This document shows positions 7,184 to 15,747 of a stretch of DNA of 64,000 nt, in pieces. The notes below the pieces were generated by a model that was not told the DNA's origin, searched no databases, and saw only the letters and a list, made by a program, of their open reading frames with translations. A program made the translations under genes and the position numbers. Origin of the DNA: Burkholderiales bacterium. GTDB taxonomy: Bacteria > Pseudomonadota > Gammaproteobacteria > Burkholderiales > Burkholderiaceae_D. The DNA lies in contig JACOUL010000041.1 of the NCBI GenBank assembly GCA_016177875.1, forward strand, positions 62,001 to 126,000. Reading direction: 5' to 3'. The stretch's first letter is position 1, and each line of letters starts with the position of its first letter.

Positions 7184-9190
7184 TTACTTAATCGTCCAGC
7201 GCTGTTGGGGAGCCTCTGCGCCACAATCCCATTGCTGGGTCCTAGCGCCGTCGGCAGTCGACCAACCCGTCACGTCCATGCATTTTCCGGAAACCGCCGA
7301 CTTGAGCCGCGTATAGCTGCCGTCCGCCACCAGCGTCCACAATTGTTTGCTGGAGCCGGTGCAATCCGATTGCTGAACCGGCGTACCGTTGGTGAGTCCG
7401 CCATTCTGCACTTCGGCACACTTGCCGCTGTTCTTGGAAATGACCTCGATTTGAGAATTACCCATGTCCTTGAACACCCATTGCTGATTGACGTTGCCGG
7501 CACACGACCATTGCTGCAGCACCGTGCCGTTAGCCGTCGACCATCCGGTCACGTCCAGACATTTGCCGGAAACCTGGGAGGTCAAGGTCTTTGCGGTTGA
7601 TGTGGAAGTGGAAGTCGACGTCGTGGGTGCGGTGGTAGCCGCCGGCAAGGCCAACAACTGACTGTCGGAAGTCGCGCAAGTTGCTTGCTCGATTGCGGCA
7701 CCGTTAGCAGAAGAGAAGCCGCGTACGTTCACGCATTTGCCGCTGGCGGCCGATACAAGCTGCGAGTAGCCGCTGGCAGCCGTACGGCGTGTCCACAACT
7801 GGCTTGCGGTATTCGAGCAAGCGTACTGCTTCAATGCCGTACCGTTCGCCGTGGAGCCGTTCGGCACGGTCAGGCACTTGCCGCTGCTCTTGGACAACAC
7901 CTGGACTTGCCCGTTGCCTGCATCACGCACCGCCCATTTCTGGTTATCCGAACCCTTGCAGCTCCATTGCACGATCGATCCGCCGTCGGCGGTCGACCAG
8001 CCGGACACATCCAGACATTTGCCGGAATTTTTTGCGGCGATGTCGGCATACGCGGTCGTGGTACCGGTTGTGCCGGTGTTGGAAGCCAGGGTTGTGGTCG
8101 TGGTGCTGCCGACAGTGGTAGTGGTCGACGCTTTGGTCGTCGTGACACTGCTTGCCGTCGTCGTTGTCGAGGCTTTGGTCGTCGTCGTCGAGGCTTTGGT
8201 CGTCGTTGTGGCTGCGGCCGTCGTGGTGGTGGTCGCCGTACCGCTGCCGTCCACACCAGGCGGCGGATTGGACTTCATCTCCGCCATGGTCGCGCCGTAG
8301 TTCGGGTTCGGGATGATCATCGTCGCGGTACGCCAGCTGGAGGTCGCCAGCAGCATGCGGCCATTGCCCATGCCTGGGGCGTAGCCGAGGCTCCAATCGC
8401 CTTGACCGTTGCCGGGCCAATAGTCACCGCCGGTATCCACAACATATTTTGCGCTGGCGCGATCGTCAGGCTTGTTCGGATCATCGACCGCCAGACGGAA
8501 ATCCATGGCGACATACACCGCACGCACATCTTGCGGCGTGATGTTGACCGAATTGCCATAGCCGTGATGGAAGTTCGGATACTTGGGCTTGATCGAAATG
8601 CCGCCGCTCGATTCATTGCGAACGCCGCTGCTGCCGCCGGTGTAATTAAACGGATATTGCCAAATGTCGACACCGGGTGCCGCCTTCATATCGTACTGTT
8701 TCCAGGTGCGCGTGTTTTGCGACAGGATATAAAAACGCAAGTTGGCGATCTGGACGCGCGTATTGGTTGCGCCATTTCCCTGTGCTTCGAAAGCGGTAAA
8801 CCAAGTCAGCACGTTGTAGCACCATTCCGGGCGATTGCCGGTCCACCAGCTGGGGATAGCATCGCCGCGCGGCGCATACATCGTGACCGCCGGGTTGGAT
8901 TGCCATGAATAACGTGGGTCGATCACCATTGCTTCACTAGGAGAGCTCATATCGGCGACGACTTGGTCGATCGTAATCGCGTATGACGACACGGCGGACA
9001 TACCAAGCGTGAAGCCAAACAGGAATTTGGCAAATCTGCGGCTTCCTCCGATAGCCGCAGATTTGCCAGGCGTGCCGCGCGTCTTGCTTGCGGCTTGCAA
9101 AGGAGCTTGCGCATGCGCCTGGGTCCGATCTCCACCAAAAACGGTGCGTGTGGAACTTAAAAAACGGGATAGGGGGGCGTGTTGATTCAA
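7184..9190 (-). CDS. Secreted protein with unknown N-terminal domain and two ricin-type beta-trefoil lectin domains
   Basis: Probably an exported carbohydrate-binding protein of 668 residues from the TTG at 9190, chosen because AGGAG lies 9 bases upstream; an ATG at 9241 lacks a ribosome-binding site. A long polar N-region precedes a signal helix (about 56-71, FLFGFTLGMSAVSSYA). Then come an unrecognised domain (about 72-300) rich in W, Y, N and G, a Thr-rich linker (about 317-382) built from KASTTTT units, beta-trefoil 1, a Ser/Thr linker, and beta-trefoil 2 to the end. Each trefoil has three SGKC...QxW repeats (QKW, QLW, QLL; QQW, QLW, QRW), so the third unit of the first trefoil has lost its Trp. 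The gene stands alone with its own terminator. The N-terminal domain may be catalytic or substrate-binding; I do not recognise it. Confidence 0.85.
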   Translation of the reverse strand: MNQHAPLSRFLSSTRTVFGGDRTQAHAQAPLQAASKTRGTPGKSAAIGGSRRFAKFLFGFTLGMSAVSSYAITIDQVVADMSSPSEAMVIDPRYSWQSNPAVTMYAPRGDAIPSWWTGNRPEWCYNVLTWFTAFEAQGNGATNTRVQIANLRFYILSQNTRTWKQYDMKAAPGVDIWQYPFNYTGGSSGVRNESSGGISIKPKYPNFHHGYGNSVNITPQDVRAVYVAMDFRLAVDDPNKPDDRASAKYVVDTGGDYWPGNGQGDWSLGYAPGMGNGRMLLATSSWRTATMIIPNPNYGATMAEMKSNPPPGVDGSGTATTTTTAAATTTTKASTTTTKASTTTTASSVTTTKASTTTTVGSTTTTTLASNTGTTGTTTAYADIAAKNSGKCLDVSGWSTADGGSIVQWSCKGSDNQKWAVRDAGNGQVQVLSKSSGKCLTVPNGSTANGTALKQYACSNTASQLWTRRTAASGYSQLVSAASGKCVNVRGFSSANGAAIEQATCATSDSQLLALPAATTAPTTSTSTSTSTAKTLTSQVSGKCLDVTGWSTANGTVLQQWSCAGNVNQQWVFKDMGNSQIEVISKNSGKCAEVQNGGLTNGTPVQQSDCTGSSKQLWTLVADGSYTRLKSAVSGKCMDVTGWSTADGARTQQWDCGAEAPQQRWTIK
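8124..8206. repeat. Three copies of a 20-bp unit inside the Thr-rich linker
   Basis: The 20-mer gtcgaggctttggtcgtcgt occurs at 8166-8185 and 8187-8206, with a one-base variant at 8124-8143. On the coding (minus) strand it encodes TTTKAS. The near identity at nucleotide level suggests recent duplication or slippage within the linker of the lectin gene. Confidence 0.8.
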
Positions 9191-9599
9191 AATAATTTGC
9201 TCCTGAAAGGGTGTCGGAAATGAACGAGAAAAAATTGTCATTCGACGGGTTCAAGGTCGTGCTGGAAAAATTGCAAACAGCACAGGTCAGCTGTCCTTTC
9301 CGAACAGCAACCGAACATATCGACCTTGCGCTAAAGCATTAAGTTCCGGTAAAAAACTGAATTTCGGAAATGGATGGAAGAGAAGAAATTGTCAAAATTG
9401 AGAGACAAAATAAAAAAATGATCGATATGTAACAGCACAAATCAACGCATCACGAACGTGCAATTCCTTGCTCTAGCGCAAAGTCTTTCGAGAATTGCCG
9501 AATAGAATTAAGTTGAAGGTTTTCAGATAGTTGCCGGGCATCGGAAGAAATTCCTGCTTCGCTCCTCATGGTTTTTTTGAATTTTTTTCAGCCATTCAT
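9191..9599. other. AT-rich non-coding interval upstream of the lectin gene
   Basis: About 400 bases without a convincing gene. The left end carries the lectin ribosome-binding site on the minus strand (AGGAG at 9199-9203). The rest is A-rich, especially around 9350-9425, and probably holds the lectin promoter and the promoter of the short plus-strand ORF at 9600. I found no strong hairpin, sigma-54 site or long inverted repeat. Confidence 0.6.
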
Positions 9600-9800
9600 A
9601 TGCAGCATTTCTTTTCTTCCGATGAGTTAATTGAAGCGCTGATCGATTCACATTGCGGCGCCGAGACAAGCCGGGAAAAACATCTCTTGCGTGAATGCCT
9701 GCGCAATTTGGTACGGCTCGCGAAAGTTGAACAAACTGAATCGATGCTGACGCAAACACGTTGGGAATTTCCTACGCAAGGGGAAAGCGTGCTGCATTAA
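9600..9800 (+). CDS. Small hypothetical protein, 66 residues
   Basis: A 66-residue, mostly helical, soluble protein beginning MQHFFSSDELIEALIDSHCG and ending EFPTQGESVLH. I do not recognise a family. The start at 9600 was preferred over an upstream in-frame start because the upstream extension is poly-F and unlike a real N-terminus. In favour of a real gene is a hairpin with a T run that begins at its stop codon (9800-9824). Against it are its length and the lack of a clear ribosome-binding site. Confidence 0.45.
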   Translation: MQHFFSSDELIEALIDSHCGAETSREKHLLRECLRNLVRLAKVEQTESMLTQTRWEFPTQGESVLH

Positions 9801-9824
9801 AGACAACACGATTGTCTTCTTTTT
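9800..9824 (+). terminator. Small intrinsic terminator at the stop of the 66-residue ORF
   Basis: Arms aagacaa (9800-9806) and ttgtctt (9812-9818) with a five-base loop, followed by ctttttcc. The stem overlaps the last base of the ORF's TAA, a common layout for short genes. Confidence 0.6.
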
Positions 9825-9996
9825 CCGCTACCAGTCCTTGCCATTTTTTCAACTCCGCAAGGCCTCTTGTCATACCTTCACCTTGTCAGAAATGTTCCCT
9901 GATTTCCGAAAAATTCGGAGTATGATGTTTTAGAGCATCTAGCTTCTAACAGCGACGCAGCGTAGTCAGGAAGTTTTATTCTTGATAAGGCAGATC

Positions 9997-10194
9997 ATGA
10001 ATGACGCTGACAAAAACGAAAGGGAAGAAGTTAGGCGCAGCGTCCCTCAGGTGAATGCTGCGCCCGTGGGCATTTCTGCCTTGAAGCCCAAAGGAGCATG
10101 CTGGTATTGCAACGCGCCACTCGATAACGTACGGCGATTTTGCAGCAAGACCTGCGCGCAGGATTATCAAACGGAAGAAGAAGCCTTCCGCTGA
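9997..10194 (+). CDS. Small zinc-ribbon-like protein, 65 residues
   Basis: A 65-residue hydrophilic protein whose C-terminal half has CWYC (about 38-41) and CSKTC (about 52-56), a four-cysteine arrangement like a short treble-clef zinc site, within ACWYCNAPLDNVRRFCSKTC. The ATG at 9997 is preferred over a TTG five codons upstream because an AAGG sequence lies about 7 bases before it. Function unknown. Similar small CxxC...CxxxC proteins occur widely in proteobacteria next to unrelated genes, so context does not help. Confidence 0.6.
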   Translation: MNDADKNEREEVRRSVPQVNAAPVGISALKPKGACWYCNAPLDNVRRFCSKTCAQDYQTEEEAFR

Positions 10195-10258
10195 TTGCTC
10201 CTCCGATAACGGAACAGATATTCTGCCTCGATGCCTAAGATGAAAACAAAGGCATTCC

Positions 10259-10636
10259 GTGAATCTCAATAAACATCCGGTCTTAAAATTTGCGCTAGGC
10301 CTTTGGCTGGTTTTCTGGCGCTGGGCCACACCCTTTTGGCTCTTCCGCGATGCCAATAGCGGCACGGTCGAACAACGCATTGCCAACTATCGCTTCAATC
10401 GATCTCAACGGGAGATTCTGCCTAGCTACACTCTCAAATGGATGGCGATTGCCGTTTGCATGCTACTGACCATTCACGTGTATTCGGACATGCTCAAGCA
10501 ACTCATCGAAGGCACGCCCGCGTATATTTGCGTTACCCTGGTTTGCGTCAGTTCCGGCATCGGTTTTTCCTTCGCCTGCGTGGTCATCGCGATTTTGTTA
10601 ATCTGTTATTTGTTTTTGACCCATATCAAGCGGTAA
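10259..10636 (+). CDS. Hypothetical membrane protein, 125 residues
   Basis: Starts at a GTG with AAAGG about 7 bases upstream. The N-terminal part is aromatic-rich (LWLVFWRWATPFWLFRD), followed by a polar NYRFNRSQRE stretch and two hydrophobic segments (about 62-80 and 89-121), ending LTHIKR. That predicts an inner-membrane protein with two or three helices. I do not recognise the family. It lies about 90 bases upstream of the copper-type ATPase gene and could be cotranscribed with it, but nothing in the protein suggests metal binding. Confidence 0.55.
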   Translation: MNLNKHPVLKFALGLWLVFWRWATPFWLFRDANSGTVEQRIANYRFNRSQREILPSYTLKWMAIAVCMLLTIHVYSDMLKQLIEGTPAYICVTLVCVSSGIGFSFACVVIAILLICYLFLTHIKR

Positions 10637-10729
10637 ACCATTTCCTGATTGGTACCCTGTTGTTTCCATGGGTAGCTGCATGTGTTTTTTTATGCGCTTG
10701 CCCCAATCTCAACTGCCAGGTGAGCCTTC

Positions 10730-13111
10730 ATGAATCACGCTACTCCGTCTGAAAAATCCGAGCATAGCTGCTGCAGCCATCATGAAAATACCACTTTGGG
10801 GGCAATGGAAAAACCCTTAGAAAAGCCCTACATCGACCCGGTATGCGGTATGAAGGTTGCGGCCAACCCGGCGCGATCGGTTACGCACAACGGCACCGTC
10901 TATTATTTTTGCAGCGACAAATGCGTGACGAAGTTCCGCGCCGACCCGCAGCAATACCTCAATAAAGATGCGGCGCCGGTTGCCGCGACGCCGGCGGACA
11001 GCAAGGCTATCTACACCTGTCCCATGCATCCGGAAGTGCAACAAGTCGGCCCAGGCACTTGCCCCAAATGCGGAATGGCGCTTGAACCTTTGCATGCGAG
11101 CGCCGAAGAAGATACGACTGAGCTCGACGATATGACGCGGCGCTTCAAGCTGGGCCTTGTTCTCACCTTGCCGTTGGTGGTCGTTTCCATGGGTGATTTG
11201 TTGGGACTGGACTTAACCCATCAACTCGGCATGCAAGTTTTTAACTGGATGCAGGCTGCGCTCGCGACACCGGTTGTACTGTGGTGCGGCTGGCCCTTCC
11301 TGGTGCGTGCCGTAGCATCGGTCAAAACCTGGAATCTCAACATGTTCAGCTTGATCGGGCTGGGCGTCACCGCGGCTTACCTGTTTAGCGTTGTCGCCCT
11401 ATTGGCGCCGGATGCATTGCCGCCGGCATTTCGCATGAATGGCATGGTGCCGCTGTATTTCGAAGCGGCTGCCGTGATTGTCACGCTGGTATTGCTTGGT
11501 CAAGTATTGGAGCTACGGGCACGCGCGCGCACCAATAGCGCGGTGAAGTCTTTGCTTGCGCTCGCGCCCAATACGGCGCTGCGTATTAAGCCGGATGGCA
11601 GCGACGAAGAAGTGCATCTCGATAGCGTGCATGCAGGTGATTTGTTGCGCGTGAAACCCGGCGGCAATGTTCCCGTGGATGGCGAAGTCGTCGACGGCGA
11701 ATCCAACATCGATGAATCCATGATCACGGGCGAACCGATACCGGTGACCAAACGAGCCGGAAGCAAGGTCAAGGCAGGCACCGTCAATCAAACCGGCGGC
11801 TTCGTCATGCGCGCGGAAAAAGTAGGGGCGGAAACGCTGCTCGCGCAGATCGTGCAAATGGTGAATGAGGCAGGCCGTTCGCGTGCCCCGATTCAAAAAC
11901 TAGCCGACCAAGTATCCGGCTGGTTCGTCCCGGCGGTGGTTGCCGTCGCCGTCATTGCATTCGTTGCGTGGGCATCGTTCGGCCCGCCGCCTGCTTTGGC
12001 GCATGCCTTGGTTGCGGCGGTGTCGGTCTTAATCATCGCTTGCCCATGTGCCCTCGGACTGGCGACACCGATTTCCATCATGGTCGGCATCGGACGCGGC
12101 GCGCATGCGGGCGTGCTGATCAAGGATGCCGAAGCGCTCGAATTGATGGAAAAGGTCGATACGCTAGTGATCGATAAAACCGGTACGCTGACGGAAGGCG
12201 CGCCCAAAGTGCAACGCGTTTTGGCAGCGGAAGGATTCGTTCCGACCAATGTATTGAAGCTCGCAGGCGCTCTCGAAAAAATGAGCGAACATCCCTTAGC
12301 GCATGCCATCGTCGCTCACGTGCAAGAGCAGTTAGTGGAGATCCCCGGCGTCGATCAATTCGAATCCGTTACGGGCGCTGGCGTGCGCGGCCGCATCGGC
12401 GGCAAGCGTATCGCGCTAGGGAATGCAAACTTGATGCAGCAAATGGAGGCCGACATTACGCCGCTCGAAACGGAAGCACAAAAATTGCGTGAGCTCGGCC
12501 AAACCGTGATGTTCGTCGCCGTAGAAAATCAGCTGACCGGCTTAATCAGCGTGGCCGATCCGATTAAGAGCACCACCGCGGAAGCGATTGCCGAATTGCG
12601 TCAAACCGGCATTCGCATCGTCGTACTCACCGGCGACAATGCCGCCACCGCCGCTGCCGTCGGCCGCCAGCTTGGCTTGGATGACATCAAGGCGGAAGTG
12701 CAACCGCAAGATAAATTCCGCTACGTGCAGGAACTCCAAGATCAAGGACGCGTGGTCGCGATGGCCGGCGACGGCATCAACGATGCGCCGGCGCTTACGC
12801 AAGCCAACGTCGGCATCGCCATGGGCACCGGCACCGATATCGCTATGAATAGCGCGCGCATCGTGCTGGTGAAAGGCGATTTGCGCGGCATCGCCAAGGC
12901 GCGGCGCTTAAGCCAGCGTACTATGCGCAATATCCGGCAAAACCTGTTCTTTGCTTTTATCTACAACTTCCTAGGAGTCCCGGTCGCCGCAGGCGTGTTG
13001 TATCCGTGGTTCGGCGTACTGCTGAGCCCGATGATTGCGAGCGCCGCCATGAGTTTCAGCTCGGTGTCGGTGATCGGCAATGCATTACGGCTGCGCCGAG
13101 TCGACCTGTAG
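10730..13111 (+). CDS. copA: Copper-translocating P-type ATPase (CopA/SilP type) with YHS and heavy-metal-binding N-domains
   Basis: A 793-residue P1B-type ATPase that should export Cu(I) (possibly Ag(I)) from the cytoplasm. In order: a His/Cys-rich N-terminus (HSCCSHH), a YHS domain (about 34-80, DPVCGM), a heavy-metal-binding domain (about 92-122, YTCPMHPEV and CPKCGM), membrane helices, the CPC transport motif (about residue 438), the phosphorylation site DKTGTLT (about 482), GDGINDAP (about 681), and the C-terminal MSFSSVSV helix typical of the copper subgroup. The usual MxCxxC HMA domain is absent, as in many ATPases that carry the YHS plus metal-binding pair. AGGTGA lies 6 bases before the ATG. 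No copper regulator or chaperone gene adjoins it. Confidence 0.93.
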   Translation: MNHATPSEKSEHSCCSHHENTTLGAMEKPLEKPYIDPVCGMKVAANPARSVTHNGTVYYFCSDKCVTKFRADPQQYLNKDAAPVAATPADSKAIYTCPMHPEVQQVGPGTCPKCGMALEPLHASAEEDTTELDDMTRRFKLGLVLTLPLVVVSMGDLLGLDLTHQLGMQVFNWMQAALATPVVLWCGWPFLVRAVASVKTWNLNMFSLIGLGVTAAYLFSVVALLAPDALPPAFRMNGMVPLYFEAAAVIVTLVLLGQVLELRARARTNSAVKSLLALAPNTALRIKPDGSDEEVHLDSVHAGDLLRVKPGGNVPVDGEVVDGESNIDESMITGEPIPVTKRAGSKVKAGTVNQTGGFVMRAEKVGAETLLAQIVQMVNEAGRSRAPIQKLADQVSGWFVPAVVAVAVIAFVAWASFGPPPALAHALVAAVSVLIIACPCALGLATPISIMVGIGRGAHAGVLIKDAEALELMEKVDTLVIDKTGTLTEGAPKVQRVLAAEGFVPTNVLKLAGALEKMSEHPLAHAIVAHVQEQLVEIPGVDQFESVTGAGVRGRIGGKRIALGNANLMQQMEADITPLETEAQKLRELGQTVMFVAVENQLTGLISVADPIKSTTAEAIAELRQTGIRIVVLTGDNAATAAAVGRQLGLDDIKAEVQPQDKFRYVQELQDQGRVVAMAGDGINDAPALTQANVGIAMGTGTDIAMNSARIVLVKGDLRGIAKARRLSQRTMRNIRQNLFFAFIYNFLGVPVAAGVLYPWFGVLLSPMIASAAMSFSSVSVIGNALRLRRVDL

Positions 13112-13142
13112 ACGACTATCTTCTCTCATGCGATGATCAGGC

Positions 13143-14093
13143 ATGGACTTGGACACTCGCTTTTCGACAATCATTTTATCGGCAGCGTTTTCGGCTGCCG
13201 TTTCCGGCTGCAAAAGCGACGCGCCGACACAGAACATTAATGTGCCGGTCAAACCGCCGGCCGTCGTTCTTCCAAGCAAAGGCGCGGTAATCTATGCCGC
13301 CGGCGATATCGCGCAATGCGGAAAATTGCCTGTCCAAGAATCCGGCGCAGCTAAGACAGCCGCGTTAATTTTGCGGGAACTTGCGAGCCATCCCAACGCG
13401 GCCGTTCTCATGCTCGGTGACAATACGTATCCTGACGGCTTATTGGCGGAATTCACCGATTGCTATCATCCTACCTGGGGCCAATTCAAGGCGCGCACCT
13501 ATCCTTCGCCAGGCAATCACGAATACAACACGCCGGGCGCTGCCGGTTACTACACTTATTTCGGCGCGGCGGCGGGTAATAAAGACAAGGGTTATTACAG
13601 CGTCGAGTTGGACAGCTGGCATCTGATTTCACTCAACAGCAATCTGCCGCCGTCAGAACACCAAGCTCAACTGGCGTGGTTAAAAGAAGATCTCGCCAAA
13701 CATCCCGCCCGTTGCACATTAGCCTACTGGCATCATCCGGTATTTAGTTCCGGCGGCCACGGCAATGTCGATCGTATGCGCGACGCATGGACATTGCTTG
13801 TGACGGCAGGCGCCGACGTCGTGTTGAGCGCGCACGATCACAACTATGAACGTTTCGCACCGCAAGATGCTGACGGCTTGCGCGACGGCAGGCGCGGCAT
13901 ACGCGAATTCGTGGTCGGCACGGGCGGTGCGCGCTTGACGCCTATTGTTTTTCGCAAAGAGAACAGCGAGATCACCGGCAATTCAACACACGGCGTCTTA
14001 AAGCTAGTGCTGAAGAACGGCGGCTATGAATGGGAATTCCTGCCTGTTTCGAACGGCGGATTCACCGACAAGGGCATCGCACTGTGCCATTAA
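13143..14093 (+). CDS. Exported metallophosphoesterase lipoprotein
   Basis: A 316-residue protein with a lipoprotein-type signal ending AAVSGC (about residues 18-23), so probably membrane-anchored outside the cytoplasm. The calcineurin-like phosphoesterase signatures are complete: GDIAQC, GDNTYPDG, GNHEY, WHHP and SAHDHNYE, which supply the two-metal site. The fold and spacing resemble purple-acid-phosphatase-like bacterial enzymes. The substrate cannot be read from sequence. It lies between the copper ATPase and guaC with short gaps, all on the plus strand. Confidence 0.85.
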   Translation: MDLDTRFSTIILSAAFSAAVSGCKSDAPTQNINVPVKPPAVVLPSKGAVIYAAGDIAQCGKLPVQESGAAKTAALILRELASHPNAAVLMLGDNTYPDGLLAEFTDCYHPTWGQFKARTYPSPGNHEYNTPGAAGYYTYFGAAAGNKDKGYYSVELDSWHLISLNSNLPPSEHQAQLAWLKEDLAKHPARCTLAYWHHPVFSSGGHGNVDRMRDAWTLLVTAGADVVLSAHDHNYERFAPQDADGLRDGRRGIREFVVGTGGARLTPIVFRKENSEITGNSTHGVLKLVLKNGGYEWEFLPVSNGGFTDKGIALCH

Positions 14094-14112
14094 ATAAAAT
14101 TCGGGGGCGAAT

Positions 14113-15165
14113 ATGCATATCGAAGAATCGATCAAATTGGATTTCAAAGATGTCTTGATTCGTCCCAAGCGCTCTACTCTTCCCTCGCGCTCGAACGTCG
14201 ATATCCGCCGCGAATTCATTTTTCACCATTCCGGCAAAAAATACTTCGGCATTCCCATCATGGCGGCCAATATGGATAGCACCGGCACCTTCGAAATGGC
14301 GACCGCCTTGGGCACGCAAGGCTTGTCGGCTGCTTTGCATAAGCACTACGCGGAAAACGAGCTGGTCGGATTTTTCCAATCGCTCCCGCAGAAAAATCTG
14401 CCGCGCTCAAGCGCGTTTTACTCGATGGGCGTCGGGCAGGCCGATTACGACAAGTTCACCGCAGTCATGCATCGCGCCGGCGACGCAGTCGAATATGTAT
14501 GCATTGATGTCGCCAACGGCTATACCGAACGCTTTATCCAATTCGTCAAAAAAGTTCGAAACGAACATCCGCACTTGATCATTATGGCGGGCAACGTGGT
14601 CACCGGCGACATCACGGAAGAATTGATTTTGGCCGGCGCCGATATTGTCAAGGTCGGCATCGGACCGGGGTCGGTATGTACCACGCGCAAGATGACCGGC
14701 GTCGGCTACCCGCAACTCTCCGCCATCATCGAATGCGCGGACGCGGCGCATGGCCTGGGCGGCCTGATTTGTGCAGACGGCGGCTGCGTGGTACCCGGCG
14801 ACTTGGCCAAAGCGTTCGGCGGCGGCGCCGACTTCATCATGGTGGGCGGCATGCTGGCCGGCCATGACGAATGCGCAGGAGATACGGTCGAGCGCGACGG
14901 CAAGAAATACAAACGCTTCTATGGCATGAGCAGCCGCACCGCGATGGAAAAATATGCGGGCGGTGTCGCGCAATATCGCGCTTCGGAAGGCAAGGAAGTA
15001 TTGGTGGAATATCGCGGACCGGTGATCAATACATTGCAAGATATTCTGGGCGGCGTGCGGTCGGCATGCACCTATGTCGGCGCCCGCAAGCTCAAAGAAC
15101 TGACCAAACGCACCACCTTCATTCGCGTGACGCAGCAATTGAATGAGGTGTTCGGCAAATCCTAA
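14113..15165 (+). CDS. guaC: GMP reductase
   Basis: NADPH-dependent reductive deamination of GMP to IMP in purine salvage. At 350 residues it has the length of the E. coli-type enzyme. The IMPDH/GMPR barrel is recognisable: N-terminal [24 protein letters not shown], the catalytic loop [11 protein letters not shown] with the active-site Cys, [11 protein letters not shown], and GGMLAGHDE. There is no CBS pair, which separates it from IMP dehydrogenase. A GGGGGC sequence lies about 6 bases before the ATG. The following thpR gene starts 11 bases after the stop, so the two may be cotranscribed. Confidence 0.95.
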   Translation: MHIEESIKLDFKDVLIRPKRSTLPSRSNVDIRREFIFHHSGKKYFGIPIMAANMDSTGTFEMATALGTQGLSAALHKHYAENELVGFFQSLPQKNLPRSSAFYSMGVGQADYDKFTAVMHRAGDAVEYVCIDVANGYTERFIQFVKKVRNEHPHLIIMAGNVVTGDITEELILAGADIVKVGIGPGSVCTTRKMTGVGYPQLSAIIECADAAHGLGGLICADGGCVVPGDLAKAFGGGADFIMVGGMLAGHDECAGDTVERDGKKYKRFYGMSSRTAMEKYAGGVAQYRASEGKEVLVEYRGPVINTLQDILGGVRSACTYVGARKLKELTKRTTFIRVTQQLNEVFGKS

Positions 15166-15175
15166 TGAGTGAGTA

Positions 15176-15700
15176 ATGAGCGAGAAGTCTCTTCGCCTGT
15201 TCTATGCGCTGTGGCCGAATAAGGATGTGCGTGTCAAGCTACAGCAATTGCAGCAGCATACGCGCGGCAGATACACGCGTCCTGAAAATCTGCACATCAC
15301 GCTGGCTTTCCTCGGCCAACAAGCGGCCGAGACGCTGCCGCAATTACAGAATATTTTGGCCGGCCTTCCCTACTGTGATTTTTCGCTGTCTATCGACCGT
15401 CTCGGCTACTTCAAAAAAAATCGTATCGCTTGGGCCGGCATGAAAGACATACCCGAGCCACTATTCACTTTTCAAAAAAATTTAGTGCAATCGCTGGACG
15501 CTGCCGGCATCGCATTCGATAGCGGCAACCGATTCAAGCCGCACGTCACGCTGGCGCGCGAAGCCGATCCACCGCTCGATACATCGTTTGATCCTATTGT
15601 GTGGCAAGCCGCACAAACGACGCTGGTACAGTCCACGCAAATGGACGGCATCTTGACCTACCGCGTACTCGCGTCCCACTCTCCTGCTACGTCGACATAA
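15176..15700 (+). CDS. thpR: RNA 2',3'-cyclic phosphodiesterase (2H phosphoesterase, LigT/ThpR)
   Basis: A 174-residue enzyme of the 2H superfamily that opens 2',3'-cyclic phosphate ends and can ligate tRNA half-molecules in vitro. Both catalytic H-x-T motifs are present: HITLAFLG (about residues 41-48) and HVTLAR (about 122-127), with the N-terminal LRLFYALWP strand typical of the family. It ends in a bidirectional terminator shared with the convergent gene at 15748. Confidence 0.92.
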   Translation: MSEKSLRLFYALWPNKDVRVKLQQLQQHTRGRYTRPENLHITLAFLGQQAAETLPQLQNILAGLPYCDFSLSIDRLGYFKKNRIAWAGMKDIPEPLFTFQKNLVQSLDAAGIAFDSGNRFKPHVTLAREADPPLDTSFDPIVWQAAQTTLVQSTQMDGILTYRVLASHSPATST

Positions 15701-15704
15701 AAAA

Positions 15705-15730
15705 AGCGGCCGAAGCCGCTTTTTGTTTTT
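15705..15730. terminator. Bidirectional intrinsic terminator between thpR and the LpoB cluster
   Basis: Stem agcggc/gccgct (15705-15710 and 15715-15720) with a CGAA loop, T-rich on the plus strand after it (ttttgttttt) and T-rich on the minus strand as well (a run of A just before the stem). It can serve thpR and the minus-strand operon ending at 15748. Confidence 0.85.
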
Positions 15731-15747
15731 GCCGAGCGTTGCCGAGA

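Noticed and set aside
8124..8206. Possible CRISPR-like or microsatellite array
   Set aside because: The repeats are in frame within a gene, lack spacers of constant length and encode a regular KAS/Thr linker.
7685..8908. 407-residue open frame opposite the lectin gene
   Set aside because: It arises from the ACG/ACC-rich Thr linker and Cys-repeat coding. The minus-strand protein has a signal peptide and clear trefoil repeats, so it is the real gene.
10637..10729. CueR- or CopY-type operator upstream of copA
   Set aside because: I looked for a dyad with the MerR-type spacing or the TACANNTGTA box and saw none.
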